This document shows, piece after piece, positions 63,001-64,000 of a DNA stretch of 64,000 nucleotides. A program made the position numbers and the translations under genes. Origin of the DNA: Tubulanus polymorphus (taxonomy: Eukaryota; Nemertea; Palaeonemertea; Tubulaniformes; Tubulanidae); contig NC_134026.1 in the NCBI RefSeq assembly GCF_964204645.1, positions 16,944,650-17,008,649 on the forward strand, read 5' to 3'. The notes beneath the pieces are model-generated. The model was not told where the DNA came from and did not search any database. It saw nothing but the letters and a program-made list of their open reading frames with translations. How positions within the stretch are numbered: the first letter of the stretch is position 1; every line of letters starts with the position of its first letter.

Positions 63001-63774
63001 AAAATGATTTAGAATGTTTCATTGAAATCAATACTTGACTATTCTATTCACTATAGCTGGTCTATTCAAATCGGTCTGCGACCGATTGCCGGTTAAAGGG
63101 TGAACAAACCGTAAATTAATAATTGAATTTATGTTAATAATACCCAACTCATCTACGAAATTATTCCAACCTATTTTCACAAATTTATCAAGAGAAATTA
63201 TGACCATTATTTTAAACAAGGCAATCAGGCTTGATAGCTTAAGCTTCGTTCCCTCCAGCCTTGGACTTCTGTTCATTTTCCCAATCTGCAACTGTCGATT
63301 TTCACATCAATGTCTCAAGGTTCTTGGACCTCCTGTCAATTAACCAAATATTAGAATACTTTTGTGAAACCCAATCCAGAAATAATTTTGGTATGGATCT
63401 GGGGATTGCAGATGAAGGACTGTTATCAATTTTTGCTGGTAGTATGCATGCCACATTTCTAATAACACACTACAGTCTTAGATTTGTGAAGCTTTACGGA
63501 AGAAATAACACAAGATTTGTAGGTTGAACTAGTACTGCATTGTGGATAATTACCGAGATTTCATTTCGTTTTTGCATTGGGCTAATTCTTTTGCTTTTGA
63601 TTGTGGGATTTTTATATAATGGAAGTTTCAATGACTGAGCAATGGTTTTTCTATCGCTGTTTCTCAAAAGATAAAATGCGCTCATGTGGAAAAAAATTCA
63701 GGCCACGTCTGAAACCAGCAGTACCTTTCTCCTTGCAGTATGATCCTGGATACATGGGTATGCTACCAACATAA
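6301..63774 (+). CDS. SSBP3: Single-stranded DNA-binding protein (SSBP2/3/4, Ssdp) gene, 21 coding exons
   Basis: This entry spans the whole coding region, exon 1 ATG to exon 21 TAA; the exons are listed separately. Family knowledge: SSBP/Ssdp proteins are nuclear co-factors that bind LDB1/Chip and stabilise LIM-homeodomain and Wnt-enhanceosome complexes; they also bind pyrimidine-rich single-stranded DNA. Seen here: the exons join to 460 codons with all phases compatible. Residues about 1-92 form the LUFS domain with its LisH motif ([20 protein letters not shown] at 20-39, then [18 protein letters not shown] at 46-63). Residues 107-460 form a low-complexity Pro/Gly/Met tail with the family blocks [38 protein letters not shown] and PGTPRDD. 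Vertebrate members are about 360-390 aa; the excess here comes from exons 5, 10, 16 and 17. All introns are GT-AG except intron 15 (GC-AG). The invertebrate gene is probably the single pro-orthologue of SSBP2, 3 and 4, so the symbol is approximate. Confidence 0.95.
6357..6801 (+). other. Intron 1
   Basis: This 445-bp GT-AG intron holds nothing recognised. Its first half has scattered CpG and looks like a continuation of the promoter-type sequence. Confidence 0.6.
6802..6874 (+). CDS. SSBP3: SSBP exon 2: LisH motif
   Basis: It completes Lys19 and encodes residues 20-43, beginning [20 protein letters not shown] and ending TFLSE. This is the LisH dimerisation helix pair of the LUFS domain and is essentially invariant in the family. 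The acceptor is ttttacag and the donor gtaaga. Confidence 0.97.
8838..9180 (+). mobile_element. Family E MITE, diverged copy
   Basis: It is collinear with the copies at 20822 and 48571. It shares the motifs agctatcc.gctagatggcg, agttcattttca, gagaatt-rich middle, cacactagcgaacttgg and attgccacagt. Its termini have decayed, so no TSD can be read. Confidence 0.55.
10354..10427 (+). repeat. 37-bp tandem duplication
   Basis: Two adjacent units both read gattagttcatac, then cactgggaggc-type sequence, differing at a few positions. Confidence 0.6.
11982..12043 (+). CDS. SSBP3: SSBP exon 3: LUFS domain, middle
   Basis: It encodes residues 44-63 ([20 protein letters not shown]) plus two bases of Cys64. 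The block is invariant across animal SSBP proteins and belongs to the LUFS fold that contacts LDB1. The acceptor is tttatttcag and the donor gtaagt. The preceding intron is about 5.1 kb. Confidence 0.97.
12314..12398 (+). CDS. SSBP3: SSBP exon 4: end of LUFS domain
   Basis: It completes Cys64 and encodes residues 65-92: [16 protein letters not shown], then [12 protein letters not shown]. It closes the folded N-terminal domain and ends in phase 0, so exon 5 or exon 6 can each follow in frame. The acceptor is ttttttcag and the donor gtaagt. Confidence 0.97.
12705..12756 (+). repeat. 27-bp tandem duplication
   Basis: The unit tgaaatcaaatattattacatacaat occurs twice head to tail, nearly unchanged. 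Confidence 0.6.
12770..13140 (+). repeat. Family I interspersed repeat, copy 1
   Basis: It contains two copies of tcacaatatggccaccatgctggacatcgtt-type sequence (12816-12846 and 12958-12988) and the block gttttactgttgcttaatgccag. Related blocks occur at 14282-14405, 28885-29110 and 39420-39465. No termini were identified. Confidence 0.5.
13131..13870 (+). mobile_element. Diverged family A copy, interrupted
   Basis: Head-type sequence (catgtatctaccctagacacac) lies at 13165-13190. Core-unit sequence (ttaccacgatcaaatgcaaaattg) is at 13498-13543 and resumes at about 13764 (gtttcaaggtaatttgg ... ggggtgttgaatag). The order matches intact copies in + orientation. The break at 13544 is caused by the element listed next. 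Confidence 0.6.
13544..13757. mobile_element. Short hAT-like MITE inserted in family A copy
   Basis: It starts CAGGGTGGTCACTTACCTGG and ends near GTTGCCATCTTG, giving imperfect CA-R-G-R-TGG inverted termini. The family A core sequence is interrupted exactly here, with a degraded 5-8 bp duplication of the ttctat target. Confidence 0.5.
14282..14405 (+). repeat. Family I repeat, copy 2
   Basis: It is about 90 percent alike by eye to 12850-12975: both hold gttttactgttgcttaatgc and cacgttttagacggattgg. Confidence 0.55.
14921..14999. repeat. Degenerate TCCTGGAATT minisatellite
   Basis: The motif cctggaattcctgg and its reverse complement recur six or so times. The minus frame gives a Pro-Gly-Ile-rich peptide, but without a Gly-X-Y register. 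Confidence 0.55.
15508..15777. mobile_element. Small inverted-repeat element
   Basis: The left end ATCACACGgagatgatttggCCAAATTcGGCC is mirrored by the right end, with GGCCAAATTTGG and CGTGTGAT in inverted orientation (about 15746-15777). No clear TSD is visible. Confidence 0.45.
16284..16471. repeat. 188-bp foldback with ~85-bp arms and short loop
   Basis: The left arm (16284-16371) and right arm (about 16388-16471) are nearly perfect inverted copies: cttttctcac/gtgagaaaag outside, aatgtataatgcttcatctg inside, then ggaaggacctccg and aaaaggtggg. The loop is about 16 bases. An SSBP pre-mRNA would carry this as a very stable hairpin. Confidence 0.85.
17244..17285 (+). CDS. SSBP3: SSBP exon 5: 14-codon phase 0-0 exon
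   Basis: It encodes [14 protein letters not shown] (residues 93-106). The acceptor is a strong polypyrimidine tract ending ttttttttcag; the donor is gtaagt. A similar GFV.SGYGVNG block follows HDY in fly Ssdp as I recall it, and is absent from the usual vertebrate isoforms, where HDY runs into SAAAAPSP. At 42 nt and symmetric 0-0 it can be skipped without breaking the frame. Confidence 0.9.
17286..18976 (+). other. Intron 5
   Basis: This 1.7-kb intron contains one pogo/Tigger-like MITE (18370-18542). I see nothing else. Confidence 0.6.
18370..18542. mobile_element. pogo/Tigger-like MITE (173 bp, TA TSD)
   Basis: It starts CAGTATAACTCGTTTTATTC and ends GAGTGAGTTGTACTG. TA flanks both sides (18368-18369, 18543-18544). 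Mid-sequence ttcggaccgg/ccgaattgag is typical of degenerate Tigger-type ends. Confidence 0.75.
18977..19060 (+). CDS. SSBP3: SSBP exon 6: start of Pro/Gly/Met tail
   Basis: It encodes residues 107-134, starting [16 protein letters not shown] and ending GPMPPAFFP. This corresponds to the vertebrate APSPV.GN.PPNDGMPGGP.PPGFF block. The acceptor is ttcttgcag and the donor gttagt. Phase 0-0. Confidence 0.95.
20671..20821 (+). mobile_element. Family A copy, head segment (left of family E insertion)
   Basis: Its head is tttaaacccacttgggac, followed by the head unit with gtatctaccctcgacgcatttttagtcca. It breaks at 20821 and resumes at 21167. Confidence 0.7.
20822..21166 (+). mobile_element. Family E MITE inserted in family A copy (345 bp)
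   Basis: It starts TAATGGGGAACCGGC and ends GCTACCCCATT. The flanking family A sequence reads ttagtccaa before it and tctgatccgactcaagg after it, continuous in other A copies. It is collinear with the copy at 48571. Confidence 0.75.
21167..21744 (+). mobile_element. Family A copy, tail segment (right of family E insertion)
   Basis: It resumes with actcaagggtgccgactgcagccattgttg. It has only a remnant core and ends with the family tail ggcatggtgtccctaaacccctag (CTAG at 21741-21744, followed by TT). Confidence 0.7.
23230..23298 (+). CDS. SSBP3: SSBP exon 7: PPGSQ/HPPP segment
   Basis: It encodes residues 135-157, starting [16 protein letters not shown] and ending MMPQNQ. It matches the alternatively used vertebrate segment GPPGSQPSPHAQPPPHN. 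The acceptor ccaatag has a weak polypyrimidine tract and the donor is gtgagt. At 69 nt and phase 0-0 it is skippable in frame. Confidence 0.93.
24431..24505. repeat. 56-bp foldback flanked by 9-bp direct repeats
   Basis: The arms GGGAAAGCCCTTCAGAAGGG (24441-24460) and ccctctaggagggctttccc (24475-24494) are near-perfect inverses. TGACATCAT flanks directly on both sides (24431-24439 and 24497-24505), like a target duplication of a tiny mobile foldback. Confidence 0.6.
26507..26775. mobile_element. piggyBac-like MITE (269 bp, TTAA TSD)
   Basis: The ends are CCCTTTCAGT and ACTGAAAGGG. A perfect TTAA duplication lies at 26503-26506 and 26776-26779. CCC termini plus TTAA target are the piggyBac signature. 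It is related to the element at 61043. Confidence 0.85.
26843..26911 (+). CDS. SSBP3: SSBP exon 8: PFMSPRY segment
   Basis: It encodes residues 158-180: [16 protein letters not shown], then PNQGEFD. It matches the family block PFMSPRYxGGPRPxxRM. The acceptor is attttcttgtag and the donor gtaagt. A piggyBac-like element ends 67 bp upstream in intron 7 and a related one starts 42 bp downstream in intron 8. Confidence 0.95.
26954..27350. mobile_element. piggyBac-like element, internally deleted copy of the 62512 element
   Basis: The right end is AGAGGG followed by TTAA (27351-27354); the left end is decayed (TTCA before ACCTTTAAACC-type sequence). The body is collinear with 62512-63100, including aactcagtagata, tgaaagctctt, atgtatgatat and cagctggtctattcaaatcg, but about 190 bp shorter. 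Confidence 0.7.
28395..28571. repeat. Family C repeat, copy 1
   Basis: About 175 bp is about 95 percent identical by eye to 33191-33367 inside element B2. It is CpG-rich at its left end (ccactccgcg...cgcggtatttacgcg) and AT-rich at its right. Confidence 0.7.
28885..29110 (+). repeat. Family I repeat, copy 3
   Basis: It shares gaaaatcagctttcttgctc, atatggccaccatg and gacatcttgaatttct with 13080-13140. Confidence 0.5.
29205..30455 (+). mobile_element. Family A reference copy, intact (about 1.25 kb)
   Basis: The head is TTTTTAGCCCACTTGGGA (from 29203) with the GGGATTttAGTCCC palindrome, then gtccgtccgt and two divergent head units about 173 bp apart (from about 29283 and 29456). A spacer follows, then four core units of about 150-160 bp ending at the ccaccaggggg motif near 29905, 30058, 30208 and 30364. 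The tail is TCCCAAGTGGGCATGGTGTC, ending CCCCTAG before TT. This order (subterminal inverted repeat, ACGG/CCGT run, core tandem repeats, no TSD) matches Helentron-associated HINE elements such as DINE-1 and bivalve pearl. Confidence 0.8.
30630..30693 (+). CDS. SSBP3: SSBP exon 9: PPG...PNSMD segment
   Basis: It encodes residues 181-201, [18 protein letters not shown] then VRP, plus one base of residue 202. PNSMD is a family landmark. The acceptor is ttcattttag and the donor gtatgc. It ends in phase 1, so it joins exon 10 (gives Asp) or exon 11 directly (gives Gly-His-Pro). Confidence 0.94.
32180..32241 (+). mobile_element. Family A copy, head segment (left of B2)
   Basis: The head tttagcccacttgggacttaagtcccagagggct is intact. 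The copy is broken after ctattcctgt by B2 and resumes at 33981. Confidence 0.75.
32242..33980. mobile_element. Family B DNA transposon copy B2 (1739 bp, 5-bp TSD) inside family A
   Basis: The ends CAGGGGCGTAGCCACC and GGTGGCTACGCCCCTG are near-identical to B1. The perfect 5-bp duplication CCTGT lies at 32237-32241 and 33981-33985. It is collinear with B1 except for about 665 extra bases (33193-33858) between aacttga and tacccccc. The extra part includes family C sequence. B1 may be a deletion derivative, or B2 may carry an insertion. Confidence 0.87.
33191..33367. repeat. Family C repeat, copy 2, within B2
   Basis: It matches 28395-28571 from tatcggccccactccgcg to gatatggcgatg. Its presence both free and inside B2 shows capture by, or insertion into, family B. 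Confidence 0.7.
33981..34721 (+). mobile_element. Family A copy, tail segment (right of B2)
   Basis: It resumes with gtgtagacagaatcaagtt, the expected continuation of the head unit, and passes through actcaagatggcag and a single core unit. It ends cttcccaagtgagc...ttggacccctattt. Confidence 0.7.
34885..35465 (+). mobile_element. Family A copy, headless and diverged
   Basis: The collinear motifs are aatcagacgg, aattggcagccatct, two core units (ttgccactaggggg near 35120; gttcaccaggggttattg near 35225) and a tail ggcatgggtgtccctag. Confidence 0.6.
37162..37429. mobile_element. Inverted-repeat MITE (about 268 bp)
   Basis: The left end CTAACCCCAGGTCGACTTAC and the right end, read inverted as CTAAGCTCAGTTCGACTTAC, match at most positions and continue as A-CCC-ATC. 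TSD is not clear. Confidence 0.6.
38943..39038 (+). repeat. (GT)n(CTGT)n microsatellite
   Basis: A GT run is followed by about 20 CTGT/CTGC units. In + frames it yields Val-Cys and Ser-Val-Cys-Leu peptides that are not a protein. The sequence just after (gggttgatcttgctgaaact) resembles unit motifs found after such runs in HINE-like repeats. Confidence 0.85.
39714..39860 (-). CDS. Weak candidate first coding exon of an unidentified nested gene
   Basis: On the minus strand an ATG (39860-39858, context gttgaccATGT) opens 49 codons, starting [20 protein letters not shown] and ending QLILLTK. It runs to a plausible phase-0 donor, AAAG|GTAAAC. The upstream (higher-coordinate) sequence to about 40030 is CpG-richer and has a CCAAT box in the matching orientation (gccaatcaca). 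I recognise no family and found no convincing second exon. It may be chance. Confidence 0.2.
41456..41532 (+). repeat. (TACATA)n microsatellite
   Basis: A run of alternating tacata/catatac units covers about 77 bp and encodes only Tyr-Thr-Ile-type artefact peptides. Confidence 0.85.
42334..42896. mobile_element. piggyBac-like element (563 bp, TTAA TSD)
   Basis: The left end is CCCTTTC and the right end GCAGAAAGGG. A perfect TTAA lies at 42330-42333 and 42897-42900. The inverted repeat is short. Inside it has ggtcactggtgac and gtaccccttt but no transposase frame. Confidence 0.75.
43192..43422 (+). repeat. ~225-bp direct duplication, copy 1 (upstream of exon 10)
   Basis: From agcctttcttccgtgtgaat to gcattagcgatccgtt it is near-identical to 44308-44532. 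Only single-base differences are seen (for example tctgtgtgcc against tctttgtgcc). Confidence 0.85.
43849..43881 (+). CDS. SSBP3: SSBP exon 10: 33-nt symmetric cassette exon
   Basis: It completes an Asp and encodes [10 protein letters not shown], leaving one base for the next codon. Phase is 1-1, so inclusion or skipping keeps the frame. The acceptor is an extended pyrimidine tract ending ttaataag; the donor is gtaagg. I recall no counterpart in vertebrate SSBP, where the flanking blocks adjoin. It lies between two near-identical copies of a roughly 225-bp duplication. Confidence 0.82.
44308..44532 (+). repeat. ~225-bp direct duplication, copy 2 (downstream of exon 10)
   Basis: It is the partner of 43192-43422 in the same orientation, offset by 1116 bp. 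Shorter partial homology (gcgagcctatgtcgatggtctgg, 44196-44218) lies just before it, suggesting a further decayed unit. Confidence 0.85.
46200..46360 (-). mobile_element. Diverged family A fragment
   Basis: Motifs aagctacaggtctcagaatc, aaaaaggtcacag and caatttttcttacaatgat follow the order of the minus-orientation copies at 1705-1805. Confidence 0.45.
46735..46802 (+). CDS. SSBP3: SSBP exon 11: [11 protein letters not shown] segment
   Basis: It encodes Gly213 (completed) through residue 235: [16 protein letters not shown], then MPGPMNP. It matches the family block QGHPNMGxxMQRM. The acceptor is gattgtag and the donor gtaagt. Phase 1 to 0. Confidence 0.94.
46803..48413 (+). other. Intron 11
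   Basis: This 1.6-kb intron contains a poly-G tract (47288-47302). A sequence from 47210 starting CAGGGATGAGAATTCCCC resembles the left end of the 49809 element, but no right end is found. The remainder is unexplained. Confidence 0.55.
48414..48511 (+). CDS. SSBP3: SSBP exon 12: [11 protein letters not shown] and Gly-Gly-Pro repeats
   Basis: It encodes residues 236-267 plus two bases of Met268. It starts [16 protein letters not shown], then has four GGP triplets, and ends GGVPPMS. It matches the vertebrate NYGxGMRPPPN..GP block. The acceptor is ttttttgttacag and the donor gtaggt. The GGP run (48462-48492) is a coding 9-bp repeat and could vary in length. Confidence 0.94.
48512..48932 (+). 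other. Intron 12
   Basis: This 421-bp intron is about three quarters made of the family E MITE; only about 60 bp on the left and 48 bp on the right are not transposon. Confidence 0.75.
48571..48884 (+). mobile_element. Family E MITE, best copy (314 bp)
   Basis: The terminal inverted repeat ATCAATGGGGAACCTGCA matches the inverted right end (tgcaggtaccccattgat) with one mismatch in 18. The central motifs match the other two copies. TSD is not readable. Confidence 0.8.
48933..48981 (+). CDS. SSBP3: SSBP exon 13: RPWP segment
   Basis: It completes Met268 and encodes [16 protein letters not shown] (residues 269-284). It matches the invariant GRPWPNP block. The acceptor is catcctatag and the donor gtaagt. 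It is preceded by a 421-bp intron that is mostly one MITE. Confidence 0.94.
49220..49802 (+). mobile_element. Diverged family A copy, left segment
   Basis: The order of aatccagtaattt, cttgatatttggtta, aatcaagatgg and cttgatctttc matches the two head units. It is interrupted at 49803 and resumes at 50346. Confidence 0.65.
49809..50339. mobile_element. DNA transposon fragment/MITE (531 bp) with 12-bp ends, inside family A
   Basis: The ends CAGGGATGATAA and TTATCATCCCTG are perfect inverses. The flanking direct repeat AATCAT lies at 49803-49808 and 50340-50345. The inside contains gaccataaaagcgt, also seen at 51525 and (as accgtaaaagcgt) at 47352. A shorter relative lies at 57295-57409. Confidence 0.8.
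50346..50723 (+). mobile_element. Diverged family A copy, right segment
   Basis: It includes core units (caattgcaaagttgtagctcatgaca near 50570) and ends with gggcatagtgtccgtggatccctag before TT. Confidence 0.65.
50919..50954 (+). CDS. SSBP3: SSBP exon 14: SASPGTY segment
   Basis: It encodes [12 protein letters not shown] (residues 285-296), matching the family IPYSSxSPGxY block. At 36 nt it is a very small exon in phase 0-0. The acceptor is catattgcag and the donor gtaagt. Confidence 0.94.
51192..51243 (+). CDS. SSBP3: SSBP exon 15: [11 protein letters not shown] segment, GC donor
   Basis: It encodes [17 protein letters not shown] (residues 297-313) plus one base of residue 314. It matches the invariant [12 protein letters not shown] block. 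The donor reads AAG|GCAAGT, a classic strong GC-AG donor. The nearby GT alternative (caa|gtaacc) would put exon 16 into a frame with a stop. It ends in phase 1. Confidence 0.92.
52361..52906 (+). repeat. 272-bp tandem duplication
   Basis: Unit 1 (52361-52632) and unit 2 (52633-52906) both start gagataggagaatgtt and end tgcccttttaga. They differ at only a handful of bases, so the duplication is recent. Confidence 0.9.
53036..53405 (+). mobile_element. Family F hairpin-headed repeat with internal duplication
   Basis: The head GCCCCTGGCTCAACTTTAGT continues as TGAGAGGGGC, forming a hairpin laid out like family A's head. Two roughly 125-bp internal units follow (from tgaccaattcatttcaaacttgg near 53150 and tgactgattcatttcaaacttgg near 53290, each with atatcacttgggccagaacc). 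The shared gccaccagggggc motif with A suggests a related Helentron-type family. Confidence 0.6.
53720..54925 (+). promoter_or_regulatory. CpG-rich block and candidate alternative first exon within intron 15
   Basis: CpG density is far above the intron background (about ten in 54181-54240). A CCAAT-type box (gccaatcag, 54389-54397) and a GC box (ctccgccc, 54447-54454) are present. Downstream, gagccATGG|gtaagc (ATG at 54922-54924, donor at 54926) could be a first coding exon. Its single base after ATG is in the phase needed for exon 16, giving Met-Gly-Ser-Ser-Gly-Pro. This is inference from sequence only. Confidence 0.3.
53835..53851. repeat. GC-rich perfect palindrome
   Basis: GGGCGCCT and AGGCGCCC are separated by one base. 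It could be the hairpin end of a family F-type element, or part of the CpG-rich block. Confidence 0.55.
55699..56424 (+). mobile_element. Family A copy, diverged and shortened
   Basis: The head tttagcccaccagcagccaagccccagcaggttattgc has lost the palindrome. The tail is gtgggcatggtctcctag before TT. Confidence 0.65.
56504..56569 (+). CDS. SSBP3: SSBP exon 16: duplicated cassette exon, copy 1
   Basis: It encodes residues 314-335, starting [16 protein letters not shown] and ending VAPTRP. The acceptor is gtacgtttag and the donor the weak gtacca. The exon is 66 nt and phase 1-1, so it is skippable in frame. It is recognisably paralogous to exon 17. In vertebrates IMPSP continues directly into DSTN, so exons 16 and 17 look like an insertion at that junction. 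The weak donor fits regulated splicing. Confidence 0.82.
56570..57063 (+). other. Intron 16
   Basis: This 494-bp intron separates the two paralogous cassette exons. I see no repeat in it. Confidence 0.6.
57064..57114 (+). CDS. SSBP3: SSBP exon 17: duplicated cassette exon, copy 2
   Basis: It encodes [17 protein letters not shown] (residues 336-352). Compared with exon 16 it keeps GS-GP-SPA, HR and PTRP and lacks five residues in two places. It is 51 nt and phase 1-1. The acceptor is ctttattttatag and the donor gtaaag. Confidence 0.85.
57115..57575 (+). other. Intron 17
   Basis: This 461-bp intron contains a short CAGGGATGAAAA...TTTTCAGCCCTG element (57295-57409) and otherwise nothing named. 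Confidence 0.6.
57295..57409. mobile_element. 115-bp MITE related to the 49809 element
   Basis: The left end CAGGGATGAAAATC and right end agttttcagccctg are imperfect inverses. The flanks acatatgt/ataaatgt may be a decayed duplication. Confidence 0.55.
57576..57649 (+). CDS. SSBP3: SSBP exon 18: DSTSSGD segment
   Basis: It encodes residues 353-377: [16 protein letters not shown], then MPGGPGMPG. DSTxSxDNxY is the vertebrate landmark that directly follows IMPSP, so this exon can follow exon 15, 16 or 17 in the same phase. The acceptor is ttattattttaag and the donor gtaagt. Confidence 0.93.
57913..58368. mobile_element. piggyBac-like element (456 bp, TTAA TSD)
   Basis: The left end is CCCATTAGCTCTCAAG and the inverted right end CCCATTAGCACTCAGG. 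A perfect TTAA lies at 57909-57912 and 58369-58372. Confidence 0.82.
58584..58663 (+). repeat. 40-bp tandem duplication
   Basis: Two units of attatatatcagggaggt, then tgggaaatc and aaatcaa, lie head to tail with three or four differences. Confidence 0.75.
59298..59471. mobile_element. pogo/Tigger-like MITE (174 bp, TA TSD)
   Basis: The termini CAGTGGAACCTTGTTA are perfect inverted repeats of 16 bp. TA duplications lie at 59296-59297 and 59472-59473. Internal ggatataacgaact motifs are typical. Confidence 0.88.
59571..59640 (+). CDS. SSBP3: SSBP exon 19: [13 protein letters not shown] segment
   Basis: It encodes residues 378-400, [17 protein letters not shown] then MPPVMN, plus one base. It matches the family NFPMGPGSDGPMGG...MNG block. 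The acceptor is tgttccattccag and the donor gtgagt. Confidence 0.94.
59768..59913 (+). CDS. SSBP3: SSBP exon 20: PGTPRDD segment
   Basis: It encodes Gly401 (completed) to residue 449. It begins [20 protein letters not shown], contains PGTPRDDTS and GSEMGGYNL, and ends YQDNVPPN. It matches the vertebrate SGD.DxxxKNSPNN...PGTPRDDxEMGG block. It is the longest exon (146 nt). The acceptor is tgattgtttag and the donor gtatgt. Read-through of the donor would stay open to a stop at 60055-60057. Confidence 0.95.
60373..61000. mobile_element. TA-flanked DNA element (628 bp)
   Basis: It starts CTGTATTTGCCGG and ends CCAGCAAATACAG. TA flanks on both sides (60371-60372, 61001-61002). Subterminal gacagccttgtgtataagtc is mirrored by ggcttataaacc. 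It is probably a Tc1/mariner-type or similar nonautonomous element. Confidence 0.65.
61043..61299. mobile_element. piggyBac-like MITE (257 bp, TTAA TSD)
   Basis: The ends are CCCTTTCAGT and ACTGAAAGGG. Perfect TTAA lies at 61039-61042 and 61300-61303. Its body is related to 26507-26775 (gcagcacctgtaaaacatta against gcaggaccttcaaacactgt). Confidence 0.85.
62512..63100. mobile_element. piggyBac-like element (589 bp)
   Basis: The termini CCCTTTAACCGGCAA form a perfect 15-bp inverted repeat. The left flank is TTAA and the right is TGAA, a one-base decay. It is the fuller relative of 26954-27350. Confidence 0.82.
63739..63774 (+). CDS. SSBP3: SSBP exon 21: C-terminus and stop
   Basis: It encodes [11 protein letters not shown] then TAA, in phase 0 after exon 20. 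It takes the position of the vertebrate C-terminus DNYSPSMTMSV, with shared Asn-Tyr-x-Pro and Met spacing across the exon 20/21 junction. The acceptor tttctccttgcag is strong. Confidence is lower because the exon is short and lies 3.8 kb from exon 20. Confidence 0.8.
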   Translation, partial: YDPGYMGMLPT

Positions 63775-64000
63775 TTTTTCTCTGTCCTGTCCATTTTGAA
63801 AAGCAAATTATTCTAGCGCGTGTTCAGTATCTTATCGGCTGTTGTGCTCATGTGGTCTGGCACCAGTGCGCTAAATCTCTTTTTTGGCCTGTGTTTCTTT
63901 TCTTTTAGTGAACAAGGATAATTAAGAAATAGTTTTGTATTATATTAACATTATTCTTTACTTATGTTCCATTACAAACAGATTTCCTTTGAAATATATA
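63775..64000 (+). other. Start of SSBP 3' UTR (runs off window)
   Basis: The sequence following the exon 21 TAA is AT-rich non-coding DNA. I see no AATAAA polyadenylation signal before the window ends, so the transcript end lies beyond it. Confidence 0.5.

Larger units (their letters stand above)
59914..63738 (+). other. Intron 20
   Basis: This 3.8-kb intron contains a possible degenerate pogo-type MITE (about 60100-60262, catacagttt...gtttgtatg), a TA-flanked element, two piggyBac-like elements, and unexplained AT-rich DNA at 61304-62500 and 63105-63738. Confidence 0.6.

Noticed and set aside
1-64000. CRISPR arrays, bacterial operons, rRNA, endogenous viral genes
   Set aside because: No spaced direct repeats of CRISPR type, no long ORFs or ribosomal sequence, and no retroviral or viral domains were seen.

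Overview
The window is eukaryotic and animal. It is AT-rich and intron-dominated, with dense small nonautonomous transposable elements, and it carries one recognisable protein-coding gene on the + strand. By reading conserved peptide blocks across canonical splice sites I assembled 21 coding exons (6301-63774). They join in frame with no internal stop: 1383 nt, 460 codons plus TAA. The product is the single-stranded DNA-binding protein family of LDB/Chip co-factors (SSBP2/3/4 of vertebrates, Ssdp of flies). The N-terminal LUFS/LisH region (exons 1-4) is almost identical to the known family. A long Pro/Gly/Met-rich tail follows. A 14-codon exon ([14 protein letters not shown]) between the LUFS domain and the tail, which I recall from fly-type Ssdp and not from the usual vertebrate isoforms, together with the repeat content, points to an invertebrate, probably marine. 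I cannot place the phylum from sequence alone.

Layout: 1-6180 is 5' flank filled with nested transposable elements. 6181-6300 is the proximal promoter/5' UTR (CCAAT box, consensus CRE). Exons 1-4 lie at 6301-12398, exons 5-9 at 17244-30693, and a 13-kb intron follows at 30694-43848. Exons 10-15 lie at 43849-51243, exons 16-20 at 56504-59913, and the terminal exon with the stop at 63739-63774, with 3' UTR running off the window.

Three exons (10, 16, 17) are symmetric phase 1-1 cassettes. All eight inclusion/skip combinations keep the frame (410-460 aa). Exons 16 and 17 are paralogous to each other. Intron 15 uses a GC-AG donor and contains a CpG-rich stretch followed by an ATG-G|gtaagc candidate alternative first exon that is in phase with exon 16. 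The downstream tail therefore looks like a site of isoform diversification.

The introns hold several transposable-element families: (A) a roughly 1.1-1.25 kb Helentron/HINE-like (DINE-1 or bivalve 'pearl' type) element built from internal repeats and capped by a hairpin, in at least ten copies, often hit by other elements and once by its own family; (B, D) elements with CAG-starting inverted repeats and perfect 5-bp target duplications; piggyBac-like TTAA elements; pogo/Tigger-like TA elements; an ATCAATGGGG-ended MITE (E); foldbacks, recent duplications and microsatellites. Many nested insertions give relative ages. I found no rRNA, CRISPR, intact transposase, or bacterial/viral gene, and no clear second gene. 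One weak minus-strand candidate exon is listed.
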